From Anaerobiospirillum sp. NML120448 (GTDB lineage: Bacteria > Pseudomonadota > Gammaproteobacteria > Enterobacterales > Succinivibrionaceae), in the NCBI RefSeq assembly GCF_023050945.1, contig NZ_JALKIM010000018.1:1-56348 (forward strand): a DNA stretch of 56,348 bases. Direction: 5' to 3'. The notes below the pieces were generated by a model. The model saw only the letters and a program-made list of their open reading frames with translations, was not told where the DNA came from and ran no database searches. Both the position numbers and the translations under genes were made by a program. Shown here piece after piece: positions 26,131-35,589 of the stretch (positions are counted from its first letter, which is position 1; every line of letters starts with the position of its first letter).

Positions 26131-27546
26131 ATGGAAAAAGTAAAAACTCGTTTTGCCCCATCTCCAACTGGTTATCTACACGTTGGCGGTGCTAGAACTG
26201 CTTTATTCTCTTGGCTTTATGCTAAGCATTGTGGTGGTACCTTTGTGCTCCGTATTGAAGATACCGATCGTGAGCGCTCTACCCAGCCAGCTATTGATGC
26301 CATTTTAGAGTCTATGGAGTGGCTCAACCTTTCATGGGATGAGGGTCCATACTACCAAACCAAGCGTTTTGATCGCTATAAGGAAGTTATTGACCAGCTT
26401 ATTAAAGAGGGCAAGGCTTATAAGTGCTATTGCTCTAAAGAGCGCTTAGAGCAAGTTCGTGCTGAACAAATGGAAAAGGGCTTAAAGCCACGTTATGACG
26501 GTCATTGCCGTGATGATAAGACTGAACACAGCCCAGATGAGCCATATGTAGTACGCTTTAGAAATCCAGACACTGGCGTAGTTGCTTTTGATGATATGGT
26601 AAAGGGTCGTATTGAGTTCCAAAACTCAGAATTAGACGACTTTATTATTCAGCGCTCTGACGGTACTCCTACTTATAACTTCTGTGTAGTAGTAGATGAC
26701 TACGATATGGGTATTACCCATGTTATCCGTGGTGACGACCACGTAAATAACACTCCTCGCCAGATCAATATTTATCGTGCTTTAGGTGCTAAAGAGCCTA
26801 TCTTTGGTCACGTAGCAATGATTTTAGGCGATGATGGTAACAAGTTATCTAAGCGTCATGGCGCAGTAAGCGTAATGCAGTATCGTGAAGATGGCTACTT
26901 ACCAGAGGCTTTATTAAACTATTTAGTACGTTTAGGCTGGTCTCACGGTGATCAGGAAATCTTTAGTGTTCCTGAGATGATTGAGCTCTTTACTCCAGAG
27001 CAGATTAACAAGTCTGCATCAAGCTTCAATACTAAAAAGCTTGAGTGGTTAAATGCTCAATACATGAAGTCCTTACCTCGTGAGCAGGTAGCTGCTGAGC
27101 TTAAGTGGCACTTTGCACGTTTAGGTATTGATACTGATAAGGCTCAAGGTCCAGCTTTAGAGTTAGTAGTTAAGAACTACTGCGAGCGTACTCATACCTT
27201 AAAGGAAATGGCAGAGAAAACTCGCTGCTATTTTGAGGACATTACCTCTTATGATGCCGCTGGTGTTAAGAAGTGGATTAAAGAAGGCTCAGTTGAGATC
27301 TTACAAGACAGCTTAAAAGCGCTGCAAGAATTATCCTCTTGGGATGCTCCAACTATTGATAAGGCCTTAGAGCAAGTAGCTGCTGCTCATGAAGTAGGTA
27401 TGGGCAAGGTAGGTCAGCCATTACGTTTAGCTATGACTGGTACCCCAACCTCTCCAGGTATTGGTGATACTATGGAGTTAGTAGGTCGTGAGCGTACTTT
27501 CAAGCGTATTGAAGATGCTATTGCAGCTTTCTCTAAGAAAGACTAA
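26131..27546 (+). CDS. gltX: Glutamyl-tRNA synthetase GltX
   Basis: Charges tRNA-Glu. 471 residues, the same as E. coli. The class I HIGH-type motif is [11 protein letters not shown] near residue 10, and [10 protein letters not shown] is the KMSKS-type motif. The zinc region has CYCSKER and [10 protein letters not shown]. The C-terminal anticodon-binding domain ends with [13 protein letters not shown]. It is a single gene with a strong terminator. Confidence 0.97.
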   Translation: MEKVKTRFAPSPTGYLHVGGARTALFSWLYAKHCGGTFVLRIEDTDRERSTQPAIDAILESMEWLNLSWDEGPYYQTKRFDRYKEVIDQLIKEGKAYKCYCSKERLEQVRAEQMEKGLKPRYDGHCRDDKTEHSPDEPYVVRFRNPDTGVVAFDDMVKGRIEFQNSELDDFIIQRSDGTPTYNFCVVVDDYDMGITHVIRGDDHVNNTPRQINIYRALGAKEPIFGHVAMILGDDGNKLSKRHGAVSVMQYREDGYLPEALLNYLVRLGWSHGDQEIFSVPEMIELFTPEQINKSASSFNTKKLEWLNAQYMKSLPREQVAAELKWHFARLGIDTDKAQGPALELVVKNYCERTHTLKEMAEKTRCYFEDITSYDAAGVKKWIKEGSVEILQDSLKALQELSSWDAPTIDKALEQVAAAHEVGMGKVGQPLRLAMTGTPTSPGIGDTMELVGRERTFKRIEDAIAAFSKKD

Positions 27547-27576
27547 TAGCTAAACTACTACTAAAGTTTTTATGAA

Positions 27577-27613
27577 ACAAAAAAGGATGGGGCAAAACCC
27601 ATCCTTTTTTTTT
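27577..27613 (+). terminator. Terminator of gltX
   Basis: AAAAAAGGATGGG, loop GCAAAA, CCCATCC, then nine T. Confidence 0.93.
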
Positions 27614-27614
27614 G

Positions 27615-27706
27615 CTTGCGCTTAGCCAAGCTGAGCTGAGCTTAGCCTGTCCTGGCTTAGGCTAAGCCAAGCCAAGCTAGGCCAAGCTTGGCCTGGCTAA
27701 ACTAAC
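27615..27706. repeat. GC-word low-complexity patch 3
   Basis: Between convergent gltX and glgA. It is a chain of overlapping palindromic words (AGCCAAGCTGAGCTGAGCTT, CCTGGCTTAGGCTAAGCC, AAGCTAGGCCAAGCTTGGCC) that can fold on itself in many ways. Confidence 0.65.
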
Positions 27707-27727
27707 TTAAGTTTAGTTATTACTCTA

Positions 27728-29182
27728 TTACCACCACTTTGGCTTGGTAAGAGCGTCAGCATAAAGTTGTTCGTATTTAGCGCAAGAATCAGCCCAGCTA
27801 AAGCGTACCTTCATAGCATTATGACGTAGACGCTTCATCTCCTCTGGAGCCTCTAAATAGAAAATTAAGGTACGGCGTAAGCAGCTTAATAGAGCTCCTG
27901 CATTAGGATCCCAGAAAATAAAGCCATTACCTTGTTCTGGATTGTCATCATAGTTGATAACAGTATCACGTAAACCACCAACACCACGTACAATTGGTAA
28001 AGTGCCATAGGCTAAGGAGTACATCTGGTTAAGACCACATGGCTCAAAAATTGATGGCATTAAGAAGAAGTCAGAGGCGGCTTCAATGCGGTGAGCTAAG
28101 GTATTGTCATAGACGGAGCGGAATACCATCTTATCTGGATGACGCTTAGCAATTTCATGCATTTGATGTTCTAAGGCAGGATCACCTGTGCCCTCAATGA
28201 CAACTTGAACACGGTGGCGTAAGAACTCTTCTAAAATAGGAATTAAAATACCAACACCCTTTTGGTCGGTAAGACGAGCTACCATACCATACATAGGGAT
28301 ATCGCCAATAGGTAAGCCTAGCTCTTTTTGTAATAGCTGCTTGCCTAAAGCTTTTTGCTCAAGGCTATCGATATTGTAGCGAACCTCTAAGTGAGGGTCG
28401 GTTGATGGATCCCAGTCTGAGTAATCACAGCCATTAATAATACCTACTAAATCGCCTGCACGATTTTGGAAGTTAACAGTCATACCATGACCGCCTAAGT
28501 AGGTAGTAAGCTCAGCTGCATATCCTGGTGATACAGTAGTAATCTTATCTGCGTAGAAGACACCACACTTTAAGAAGTTAATGTAGGTACCTTGTAAGAT
28601 AAAGTCGTTGTAAACTTGGCCAACTTCAGGAATAAAGTAAATCTGACCACGATCAAAACAACCTTGGAAAGCGCCATTATGTACAGTAATAATTGAGCGA
28701 GTCTTATCAAAGAAAGGATCGTTATTGTACTTAATGCGTAAGATCATTGGGCTTAAAGCAGCATGCCAATCGTTAGAGTGAACGATATCTGGACAGAAGT
28801 TTAAGGCCTTACAAGCATCAAGAGCAGCAGAGGCGAGGAAAGCAAAGCGCTCACCATTATCCCAGTAAGCTTGGTTATTATCGCCATAAATAGAGGTTCT
28901 GTTAAAGTAACGAGGGCATTCTAAGAGCCATACCTCTAAACCATCAGCAATAAAGGTTTGACGGATGCTGTAATCAATCTGACGATCTGTGCCTGGATTT
29001 AAAGTTGATGAGCCAATGACAGGAAAGTTCTCTACACCTTTAATTAAGCTATAGCAAGGCATAATGACACGTACATTGTGTCCATTGGCTTTGAGTTGCG
29101 CTGGTAAGGCCTTAGCAACATCAGCTAGACCACCAGTTTTAATTATGTCTGCAACTTCTGATGAGATAAATATGATGTTCAA
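27728..29182 (-). CDS. glgA: Glycogen synthase GlgA
   Basis: Transfers glucose from ADP-glucose to glycogen (GT5). 484 residues. The ADP-glucose site KTGGLADV is near residue 16. Also seen are HSNDWHAALSP, TVHNGAFQG, GIINGCDYSDWDP, and the C-terminal GT-B half with MVARLTDQKG and the EPCGLNQMYSLAYG motif containing the catalytic Glu. The start is TTG with GGAAGG 7 nt upstream. It lies downstream of glgC on the same strand with about 600 bp between, including a terminator, so it probably has its own promoter. Confidence 0.95.
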   Translation of the reverse strand: MNIIFISSEVADIIKTGGLADVAKALPAQLKANGHNVRVIMPCYSLIKGVENFPVIGSSTLNPGTDRQIDYSIRQTFIADGLEVWLLECPRYFNRTSIYGDNNQAYWDNGERFAFLASAALDACKALNFCPDIVHSNDWHAALSPMILRIKYNNDPFFDKTRSIITVHNGAFQGCFDRGQIYFIPEVGQVYNDFILQGTYINFLKCGVFYADKITTVSPGYAAELTTYLGGHGMTVNFQNRAGDLVGIINGCDYSDWDPSTDPHLEVRYNIDSLEQKALGKQLLQKELGLPIGDIPMYGMVARLTDQKGVGILIPILEEFLRHRVQVVIEGTGDPALEHQMHEIAKRHPDKMVFRSVYDNTLAHRIEAASDFFLMPSIFEPCGLNQMYSLAYGTLPIVRGVGGLRDTVINYDDNPEQGNGFIFWDPNAGALLSCLRRTLIFYLEAPEEMKRLRHNAMKVRFSWADSCAKYEQLYADALTKPKWW

Positions 29183-29715
29183 AGAGTCACCTTCCTTTTG
29201 GTACAGAACGAGGAAGCTCTTTCAAGCCTATACTACAACAGCAATATGCTATTTAAGCTTATCAAAGCACCCTAGTCCAAGACTGAAATTGGGTACTTAT
29301 GTGGCAATTAACAGCTCAACAATTAAAAGCTCAACATAAGCGCTTTTGAAATTAAAATATTTTTAAAACCATATTTTGCATCTAGCACTTTATTTTAAGC
29401 TAAGAAAGAGCCCAAATTATGACTTATTCAAAAATATTTAGTTTGGGGACACATAAAAAATCTTTCCATTTGCACAGACGACAAAGTCACTTTTCAAGTA
29501 GTAACTAACTAAAAAAGTGTGTTCTATCAGGCTATTGTAGATATAGCGTGGAGAACTATGACTATACTGCCATTAGATATACTTCATTGCAGATATTACA
29601 GACAGTTATTGCAGATTAGGTTAACGTTGTCCGTACAGGTGGAAATCTTTAGTCTATTATATTGAACCAAGAGCGTCGATAGGGCTTATAAACTAATAAA
29701 GCCCATAATGGCACA
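29183..29715. other. Long spacer between glgC and glgA
   Basis: More than 500 bp, AT-rich, with no frame that resembles a gene. It must hold the glgA promoter and a long leader on the minus strand. A hairpin GGGCTT / AAGCCC lies at 29679-29703. Nothing else could be identified. Confidence 0.4.
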
Positions 29716-29755
29716 TAAAAAGAGGCGACCATTACTAATGGAGGCCTCTTTTTTA
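29716..29755 (-). terminator. Terminator of glgC
   Basis: On the minus strand AAAAAGAGGC...CCATT pairs with AATGG...GCCTCTTTTT, giving a long stem with a T run. Confidence 0.85.
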
Positions 29756-29780
29756 AAAATTTAATAAAAGTTAGAGCTTA

Positions 29781-31025
29781 TTAGAAACCTAGTTTCATAC
29801 CCTTTGGAATAACAATAATGCCATTTGATGAAATGCGTGGGCCATTAGGATCATCAGAGGTAATTAGCTTCTTATCAGCCTCTGCGTCGTAGCCTAAGGT
29901 AAAGCCAGGGGCAAGCTCTACATCACGGTCAATAATGGCACGTCGGATCTTACAATTAGCGCCAATCTTTACATCACCAATAAATACAGATTCTTCAACA
30001 ACAGCACCATCGAGTACTGAGCAACGGAAGCCTAGAACGCTCTTATTGATATGAGCACCCTCAATATTGCAGCCTGCTGAAATCATGGATTGTGAAACCA
30101 TAGATTGGTTGTGGGCTGTATCGGAGAAGTGTGCTGGTGGAAGTGGTGGGTAGAAGGTGTGCAGCGCCCACTTAACGTTCATTAAGCTAAATGGTGCATT
30201 ATCCTTCAATAGATCCATGTGAGCATCCCAGTAAGCATCAACGCTTCCTACATCTCGCCAGTAAACCTCTTTAGGCTCACCATCAATGACATTATTAGAG
30301 AGGTTGTAAACAAAAACATTACCACGAGGGAAAAGCTTTGGAATAATGTCCTTACCAAAATCATGAGAGGACTTACTATCCTCAGCGTCTACACGTAATT
30401 CATGAGACAAGATATCGGTCTTGAAAATGTAATTACCCATAGACACTAATGAATAGCCTGGGTCTCCAGGAATTTCTTTTGGAAATTCTGGCTTTTCCTC
30501 AAAGCCAATCATACGGCCATTTTGGTCAACTTCAATGACACCAAAGTTCTTAGCGCAGTCTTTAGATGGTAGTCTAATAGCAGCTACCGTTAAGTCAGCC
30601 TTATTAGCGTGGTGGTATTGGAGCATCTGGCGGATATCCATCTTGTAGATGTGATCAGAGCCAAACACACAAACATCGTCTGGATATTGGTCTTCAATAA
30701 AGGTGAGGTTTTGGTAGATAGCGTCTGCAGTGCCTTGATACCACTCTTTGCCAGTACGCATTTGAGCAGGAATAGGATCAATAAAGCATCCTGGAATACC
30801 TGATACTGTCCAACCATTCTTCAAGTGCATATAAAGAGATTGAGACTTATATTGAGTAATTACAAAGAGACGTAAAATACCTGAGTTAACAAAGTTGTTA
30901 AGCACAAAGTCAATTAGTCTATAACTGCCACCAAATGGTACTGATGGTTTAGAACGAGACTTGGTCAGTGGCATTAAACGAGTACCTTCGCCACCTGCAA
31001 GAATCATTGCCATTACGCCTGACAT
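29781..31025 (-). CDS. glgC: Glucose-1-phosphate adenylyltransferase GlgC
   Basis: Makes ADP-glucose from Glc-1-P and ATP, the committed step to glycogen. 414 residues. The pyrophosphorylase motif is MAMILAGGEGTRLMPLTKSRSK; PSVPFGGSYRLIDFVLNN, WYQGTADAIYQN, FGSDHIYKMD and FEEKP follow. The C-terminal left-handed beta-helix shows hexapeptide runs (VLGFRCSVLDGAVVEESVFI). AGGTG precedes the ATG. It is normally regulated by fructose-1,6-bisphosphate and AMP. Confidence 0.96.
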   Translation of the reverse strand: MSGVMAMILAGGEGTRLMPLTKSRSKPSVPFGGSYRLIDFVLNNFVNSGILRLFVITQYKSQSLYMHLKNGWTVSGIPGCFIDPIPAQMRTGKEWYQGTADAIYQNLTFIEDQYPDDVCVFGSDHIYKMDIRQMLQYHHANKADLTVAAIRLPSKDCAKNFGVIEVDQNGRMIGFEEKPEFPKEIPGDPGYSLVSMGNYIFKTDILSHELRVDAEDSKSSHDFGKDIIPKLFPRGNVFVYNLSNNVIDGEPKEVYWRDVGSVDAYWDAHMDLLKDNAPFSLMNVKWALHTFYPPLPPAHFSDTAHNQSMVSQSMISAGCNIEGAHINKSVLGFRCSVLDGAVVEESVFIGDVKIGANCKIRRAIIDRDVELAPGFTLGYDAEADKKLITSDDPNGPRISSNGIIVIPKGMKLGF

Positions 31026-31903
31026 ATTGTTTCACCTCATATTAATTAGGACAGCCAAGATCCAAACGAATTTTAGCAAAGCATTATTTGCACTAACTGT
31101 CATTGCTTGTGTAGTACAGGCATGGTTAAAGATAACTAATGTGCTAAAAATTTAAGTTAAAAAGAGTTAAGTACAAGGTAAATATAGGCTAGTACAAAAA
31201 TCTTTTTTTATGTTTGCTTGGTTGCCTAAAGTACAATCAAATCTTTAACTATGGAAGCTAAAGCTTTTTTTCAAAAACCATGTCTAAGCATACGAAAAAA
31301 AGACTAGATTAATTATGATGCAAGGCTCACTTTTGCAAATATTAAGTCAATAACGAGCTTTTACTTATTAATTTGAGTGCTATCTCTCATTTTTCTACAG
31401 CACCAAAATCATCGTAATGCACCACACCACGCCCCTCTTGCCCCCTTACTAGCTACAAAATAGTGCCATGCTCTGCACTGCAGTGCTTTACAGTGCTCCG
31501 CTCTGCGTCGCACCGCCTGCCCTGCCATGCCATGACTTGCAAGGCATGGCTTGGCATGGCTTGGCATGGCTTTGCAGGGCAAAGCCCACTAGGGCCGATT
31601 ATCTCAAGTAGGGCTAAATGAGCTTATCTCATGGTGCTATGGCCATATTGGAGGGGAGCTAGAGCTTAGACTAAAGCCCCACTCAAAGAGTATGAGCTAG
31701 AATGATGCTCTAGTAATTTTCTGGAACTAATTTCTAGTTTTGGGTCTCTAATAAGGGTACAAAGCCTAAGAAAATGCACTTTTTACACAAAAATTTGATT
31801 TTAAGATTAGTTAAATTTTTGTATGATAGTGCGCACCAAGTTAATTTTCCTAAAGCTGCTTGTGGTCAGCTTAAGCGCAAGTTTTAATCCAAGGATTTTT
31901 TTT
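31026..31903. other. Divergent 880-bp spacer between glgC and rcsF
   Basis: The outer parts are AT-rich, the middle (31440-31600) is a GC-word patch. No protein or RNA gene was recognised. Frames entering rcsF from 31823 lack a ribosome binding site. Confidence 0.45.
31440..31600. repeat. GC-word low-complexity patch 4
   Basis: CTCTGCACTGCAGTGC, ACAGTGCTCCGCTCTGCG, then GCCATGCCATGAC and three near-tandem GGCATGGCTT units, ending GCAGGGCAAAGCCC. Unlike most other patches, it lies between divergent genes. Confidence 0.65.
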
Positions 31904-32692
31904 ATGAAGAGCTCTTTATTGCTTGCTGCCTCTGTGGGCACAACATTATTAATCAGTGCTTGTCAGAATGTAGCTGTTGAAACTAATGTTTCTCCAAGTA
32001 ACTTTGAGGAGTACTTCAAGCCATCTTCCGTAGAAGTTTACGATAAGAAGAGTATTTTAGATCAGCGCTACCACTCTTTAGGTTTAGTAGTAGGTCTTGC
32101 ATGCCAAGAGAAGCCTGATGACTTTGTGGCTAGAGATACTGAGGCTCGTTTAGATGCCTTAATTCAAACTGCTGATATGGGTGGTAATGGTATCGTCTTT
32201 AATAAGTGCATTAGATTAGAGCGTACCCAGTCTTGTCATGTATCTGTAACCTGTTATGCCGAAGCTTTTGTGGTAGATAATGGCAAGCCAAATCAAAATG
32301 CTAAGAATCTGCAAGCTCAAGCAAGCACCAAGAAAAAACCACAAAGCTTTGATAAGGCTCAGCAAGCCAATCCATCAGATGACGCTGCTAAGGCAACCCC
32401 ACTGGTCGCCCCTGTAGTTGCCCCAACAGAGCCAGCCGTCGCTGCCGCACCTGCTCCAGCAGCTGCCCCAGCAGTCCCTGCTGCTCCTGAGGTAGCAAAG
32501 ACCAACACTATTCCTGTAAATAATGACAAGGCAGCTGTTGAGTCACAAGAGATTAAGACCTTTAAGATTGATGATAGCGGCATTGAGAACATGACTGATA
32601 ATATGCCAGCTCATGTTCAAAAAACTCCAGAGGTGCGTGAGTCCAAGCAATTACAGCGCAGAAATCGCATGTACAAGATTCAGCTTGATTAA
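31904..32692 (+). CDS. rcsF: Outer-membrane lipoprotein RcsF with Ala/Pro-rich C-terminal tail
   Basis: Envelope-stress sensor that feeds the Rcs phosphorelay. 262 residues from the ATG at 31904, with AAGGA upstream. The lipobox is LISAC, Cys20. The folded domain (about 40-125) keeps four cysteines at 67, 102, 111 and 117. Their spacing of 35, 9 and 6 equals that of the two disulfides in E. coli RcsF (74, 109, 118, 124). It also has the SLGLVVGLACQ and GGNGIVFNKC blocks. E. coli RcsF has its proline-rich linker before the domain. Here a ~140-residue Ala/Pro/Lys-rich tail follows it. trmO is next, as in E. coli. Confidence 0.85.
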   Translation: MKSSLLLAASVGTTLLISACQNVAVETNVSPSNFEEYFKPSSVEVYDKKSILDQRYHSLGLVVGLACQEKPDDFVARDTEARLDALIQTADMGGNGIVFNKCIRLERTQSCHVSVTCYAEAFVVDNGKPNQNAKNLQAQASTKKKPQSFDKAQQANPSDDAAKATPLVAPVVAPTEPAVAAAPAPAAAPAVPAAPEVAKTNTIPVNNDKAAVESQEIKTFKIDDSGIENMTDNMPAHVQKTPEVRESKQLQRRNRMYKIQLD

Positions 32693-32828
32693 TTAATAGG
32701 TGAGTGCCACCCACACTAAGATAGCGGCAATAAGTCAATGGTGAGGTGAGCCTCATGGTGTGGCTATCGGCTTATAAGCGTGCTTATAGCCTCACCAACT
32801 CAAATACGTTAAAACTATGATTATTAAT

Positions 32829-32872
32829 AGGGCGTAATGGCTAGTAAAATATAGCTCTTACGCTCTTTTTTT
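32829..32872 (+). terminator. Terminator between rcsF and trmO
   Basis: AGGGCGTAA pairs with TTACGCTCT (one G-U), 20-nt loop, then TTTTTT. It lies 34 nt before the trmO start, so trmO probably depends on read-through or on a promoter overlapping this region. Confidence 0.75.
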
Positions 32873-32905
32873 GTTTCAAGTTGTCTTAATTTTGGAAAAT
32901 GACTT

Positions 32906-33595
32906 ATGAGCACTTTTAATATTGAACCTATTGGTTTTATTAGAACTCCTTATGGGCAAAAGTTTGCTGTTCCACGTCAGCCTGGTTTGGCCTCAAGTGC
33001 TCATTGTCAGATTGAGCTTGTTCCTCCTTATAGCGATCCCCAAGCTTTTATTGGTCTTGAGGGCTTTAGCCATATTCATGTGATCTTTGTTTTTGACAAG
33101 GTTGAGGTAGATAAATTTAGGCCTATGATTAGACCGCCACGCTTAGGAGGTAATCAAAAGGTAGGTGTATTTGCCTCTCGCTCTCCCTTTAGACCTAGCA
33201 GATTGGGCTTATCAGTACTTAAACTTGAGCGCATAGAAAATCATAATGGTAAAACAGTGCTACATGTCCTAGGGGCTGATATGGTCGATGGCACTCCAAT
33301 TTTGGATATTAAGCCTTATATTCCTTTTGTAGATGCTATTAGTGACGCACAAGGTGGCTTTGCCTCTGCTCCTCCTGCCTTAAAAGAGGTAGCTTTTGAT
33401 AACTTGGCCTTACAAAAAATCGCAAGCTTAAAATTAGACCAGGCTTTACTAGAGCAAATACTAGCCCAAGACCCTCGCCCTGCCTATAAAGGCAACGAAG
33501 ATGATAAGCCTTATTTTGCGCTGCTCATGGGCTACAACATTAAATTTAAAGTAACTGACCATGTAGTTACAGTATTAGATGTTCTAGAGCCTTAA
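32906..33595 (+). CDS. trmO: tRNA (adenine(37)-N6)-methyltransferase TrmO
   Basis: Methylates t6A37 of tRNA-Thr(GGU) using SAM. 229 residues. It has the TsaA/YaeB beta-barrel: FNIEPIGFIRTPYGQKFAVP, RQPGL, LEGFSHIHVIFVFD, RPPRLGGNQKVGVFASRSPF, RPSRLGLSVLKLE and DMVDGTPILDIKPYIPF. The C-terminal AQDPRPAY is kept. Its position next to rcsF matches E. coli. Confidence 0.95.
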   Translation: MSTFNIEPIGFIRTPYGQKFAVPRQPGLASSAHCQIELVPPYSDPQAFIGLEGFSHIHVIFVFDKVEVDKFRPMIRPPRLGGNQKVGVFASRSPFRPSRLGLSVLKLERIENHNGKTVLHVLGADMVDGTPILDIKPYIPFVDAISDAQGGFASAPPALKEVAFDNLALQKIASLKLDQALLEQILAQDPRPAYKGNEDDKPYFALLMGYNIKFKVTDHVVTVLDVLEP

Positions 33596-34168
33596 TTAGT
33601 ACCTAATAGCTTATATGATCACCTCTTATGGGCAAGCCTCTCCCTCTTGCCCAGCCCATCCTGTTCTTGCCAGGCCAGGCTGGGCCTTGCCATCCATACA
33701 GATAGCCCCTTTATCTTCCTTCCGTCTAGCCAGTAAGATAGATGGCCTGTCAGCCTGAGTGCCTTCCTTAGTCATTCCTTAATTCCTTTCTTCTTTACTG
33801 ATATGGTGAATTGCTTGGGTGGTTTGGTATTAACTTCACTTGTCTTGGGGTGGTTTGCCTTTGCTTTATTGGGGCTTGCTGTTGTTGGCTGTGGCTTGGT
33901 TTGCCTTGCCTTGCGGGGGCTTGATTGGTGGCGCTGATGTGCTGATGTGCTGGGCGGGCGTTAGAGTGATACTTAGATTTAACGAAGTGGTAGTAAAGTG
34001 GCATATAGATCTTTTACTCTATGAGCGGGAGCTCACAAAGTTTAAAACAAGGGCTATTTGCACTGGTGCAATAGGGTAATAAGATAGGTTTGCTAAGTAT
34101 AATGATTACCATACATGCAATGATAGGACTAAGATAGTTAAGAATTTGGTCTTGGGAGTTTAGTTTGT
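33596..34168. other. Spacer with GC-word patches between trmO and the HAD-Nudix gene
   Basis: 33630-33735 (CCAGGCCAGGCTGGGCCTTGCC) and 33840-33965 (GGGGTGGTTTGCC, GGCTTGCTGTTGTTGGCTGTGGC, TTGCCTTGCCTTGCGGGGGC) are low complexity. Overlapping frames on both strands here lack domains and are not called. Confidence 0.5.
33630..33965. repeat. GC-word low-complexity patch 5
   Basis: Two sub-patches of short GGC/GCC and TTGCC words separated by ~100 bp of ordinary sequence. Confidence 0.5.
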
Positions 34169-35458
34169 ATGAGCAAGTATAAGCATATCCTTTTTGATGT
34201 TGATGGCACTTTAGTAGATACCTATGAAGCTAATATCTCAAGCTTAATTGAGCTTTTAGATCGCTATGTACCTAATCATGGCCGTGGCTTAAATGATTTT
34301 GCTGATATCTTTGGTCTGCCAGGGGTAGAGTGCTTAAAAATCTTAGGTGTGCCGCAAGACAAGGGCCAAATGATTTTAAAAGAGTGGATTGAACTTGTTC
34401 ATACCAAGAGCCATATGTGTCGCTTGTATGATGGCGTTATTCCACTACTATCAATTTTAAAAGAGCAAGGCTATCACTTGGCGGTAGTAACCTCTAGAAC
34501 CAGAGGTATGCCTATGGGCGGCCCATTGGGTGGCCATATTCCTGAGCCTCTTAGTCCTTATATTGAACGAGCTATTTGTGCTAACGATGTAAAAAGACCA
34601 AAGCCTGCCCCAGACTCCATTTTGCTTTATATGGAGCAAACAGGAGCTAAAAGAGAGGAAATTCTCTTTATTGGTGATGCACATACCGATTTGCAGTGTG
34701 CTAATAGTGCGGGCGTTGATTTTGGTTTAGCAGTATGGGATTACCGAGGTGCAGATTTTCTTAAGTGCGCCCATTATTTTAAGAATGTATGGGAAATTCT
34801 TAGTGTATTAAGCGCCAAAGAGGATGATCACTCTCTTGCTCGTCAACTTCATAATTGGGCACGTGAAATTAATGCTATAGGACAAATCGGTCTAACTTAT
34901 GTAAAGGATCGTTTTGATAAAGAGCGCTATGAGCGTCTAGGGGAAATTGCCTCTCAAATGGCGGCTTTATATGTTGATGAAAAGGCAGAGGTCATTAAAA
35001 GTAATTGGTGTACTGAGGGCTATAAGACTCCGCAGCTTGATACTCGTGGCGCAGTTTTTAATGAGCAAGGTCAGATCTTGCTTGTTAAAGAAAAACTATC
35101 TGGAAAATGGAGTTTACCTGGCGGATGGTGCGATGAAAACCTCACTATTATGCAAAACACGATTAAAGAAATTCGTGAAGAGGCATGTATGGAGGTCTGC
35201 CCTGTTAAGCTTATTGCGATCTTAGATAAAAACAAACACAATGATCCTGAAAATTTAGCAGGTTGTCTCAAGGCCTTTGTCTTATGTAAGGCAGGCCCTG
35301 GTCATTTTGTGGATAATATTGAAACTTCGCAGCGACGTTTCTTTAGCCTTGATGAATTGCCTACTGACAATTTAAGAACCTCAACTACATCGCTAGAGCA
35401 ACTAAAGATGTGTTTTGCCGCTTATGAGACTCCAAACTGGCAACCAATTGTTGAGTAA
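34169..35458 (+). CDS. HAD phosphatase fused to a Nudix hydrolase
   Basis: 429 residues, two enzymes in one chain. Residues 1-215 are a HAD phosphatase of the Gph/PGP type: FDVDGTLVDT with Asp10 and Asp12, VVTSRTRG, KPAPDSIL and FIGDAHTDLQCANSAG. Residues ~230-300 look like the helical N-terminal domain of YjhB-type Nudix proteins (ARQLHNWAREINAIGQIGLTYVKDRFDKERYERL, described in part). Residues 305-425 are the Nudix fold (TRGAVFNEQGQILLVKEK, WSLPGGWCDEN). The Nudix box is altered: Glu to Leu, Arg to Lys and Gly to Cys, but KEIREE keeps the metal-binding glutamates. The substrate is unknown. A linked nucleotide-sugar or ADP-ribose hydrolysis plus dephosphorylation is possible. Confidence 0.8.
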   Translation: MSKYKHILFDVDGTLVDTYEANISSLIELLDRYVPNHGRGLNDFADIFGLPGVECLKILGVPQDKGQMILKEWIELVHTKSHMCRLYDGVIPLLSILKEQGYHLAVVTSRTRGMPMGGPLGGHIPEPLSPYIERAICANDVKRPKPAPDSILLYMEQTGAKREEILFIGDAHTDLQCANSAGVDFGLAVWDYRGADFLKCAHYFKNVWEILSVLSAKEDDHSLARQLHNWAREINAIGQIGLTYVKDRFDKERYERLGEIASQMAALYVDEKAEVIKSNWCTEGYKTPQLDTRGAVFNEQGQILLVKEKLSGKWSLPGGWCDENLTIMQNTIKEIREEACMEVCPVKLIAILDKNKHNDPENLAGCLKAFVLCKAGPGHFVDNIETSQRRFFSLDELPTDNLRTSTTSLEQLKMCFAAYETPNWQPIVE

Positions 35459-35589
35459 AGAGCTCTACTTTACAAACTAGCAAGTAAAGATAATAAGCTC
35501 TAAAATATTAATCTTAATCGATAAGAATTTAGTGGGTGCATGTCAGGCAACAAGCTCACTATTAGCCATAAATTGACGAGGAGATGAAA

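Noticed and set aside
33795-34079. Overlapping short frames on both strands (69 and 79 codons)
   Set aside because: They lie in a low-complexity patch, lack ribosome binding sites and have no recognisable domain.
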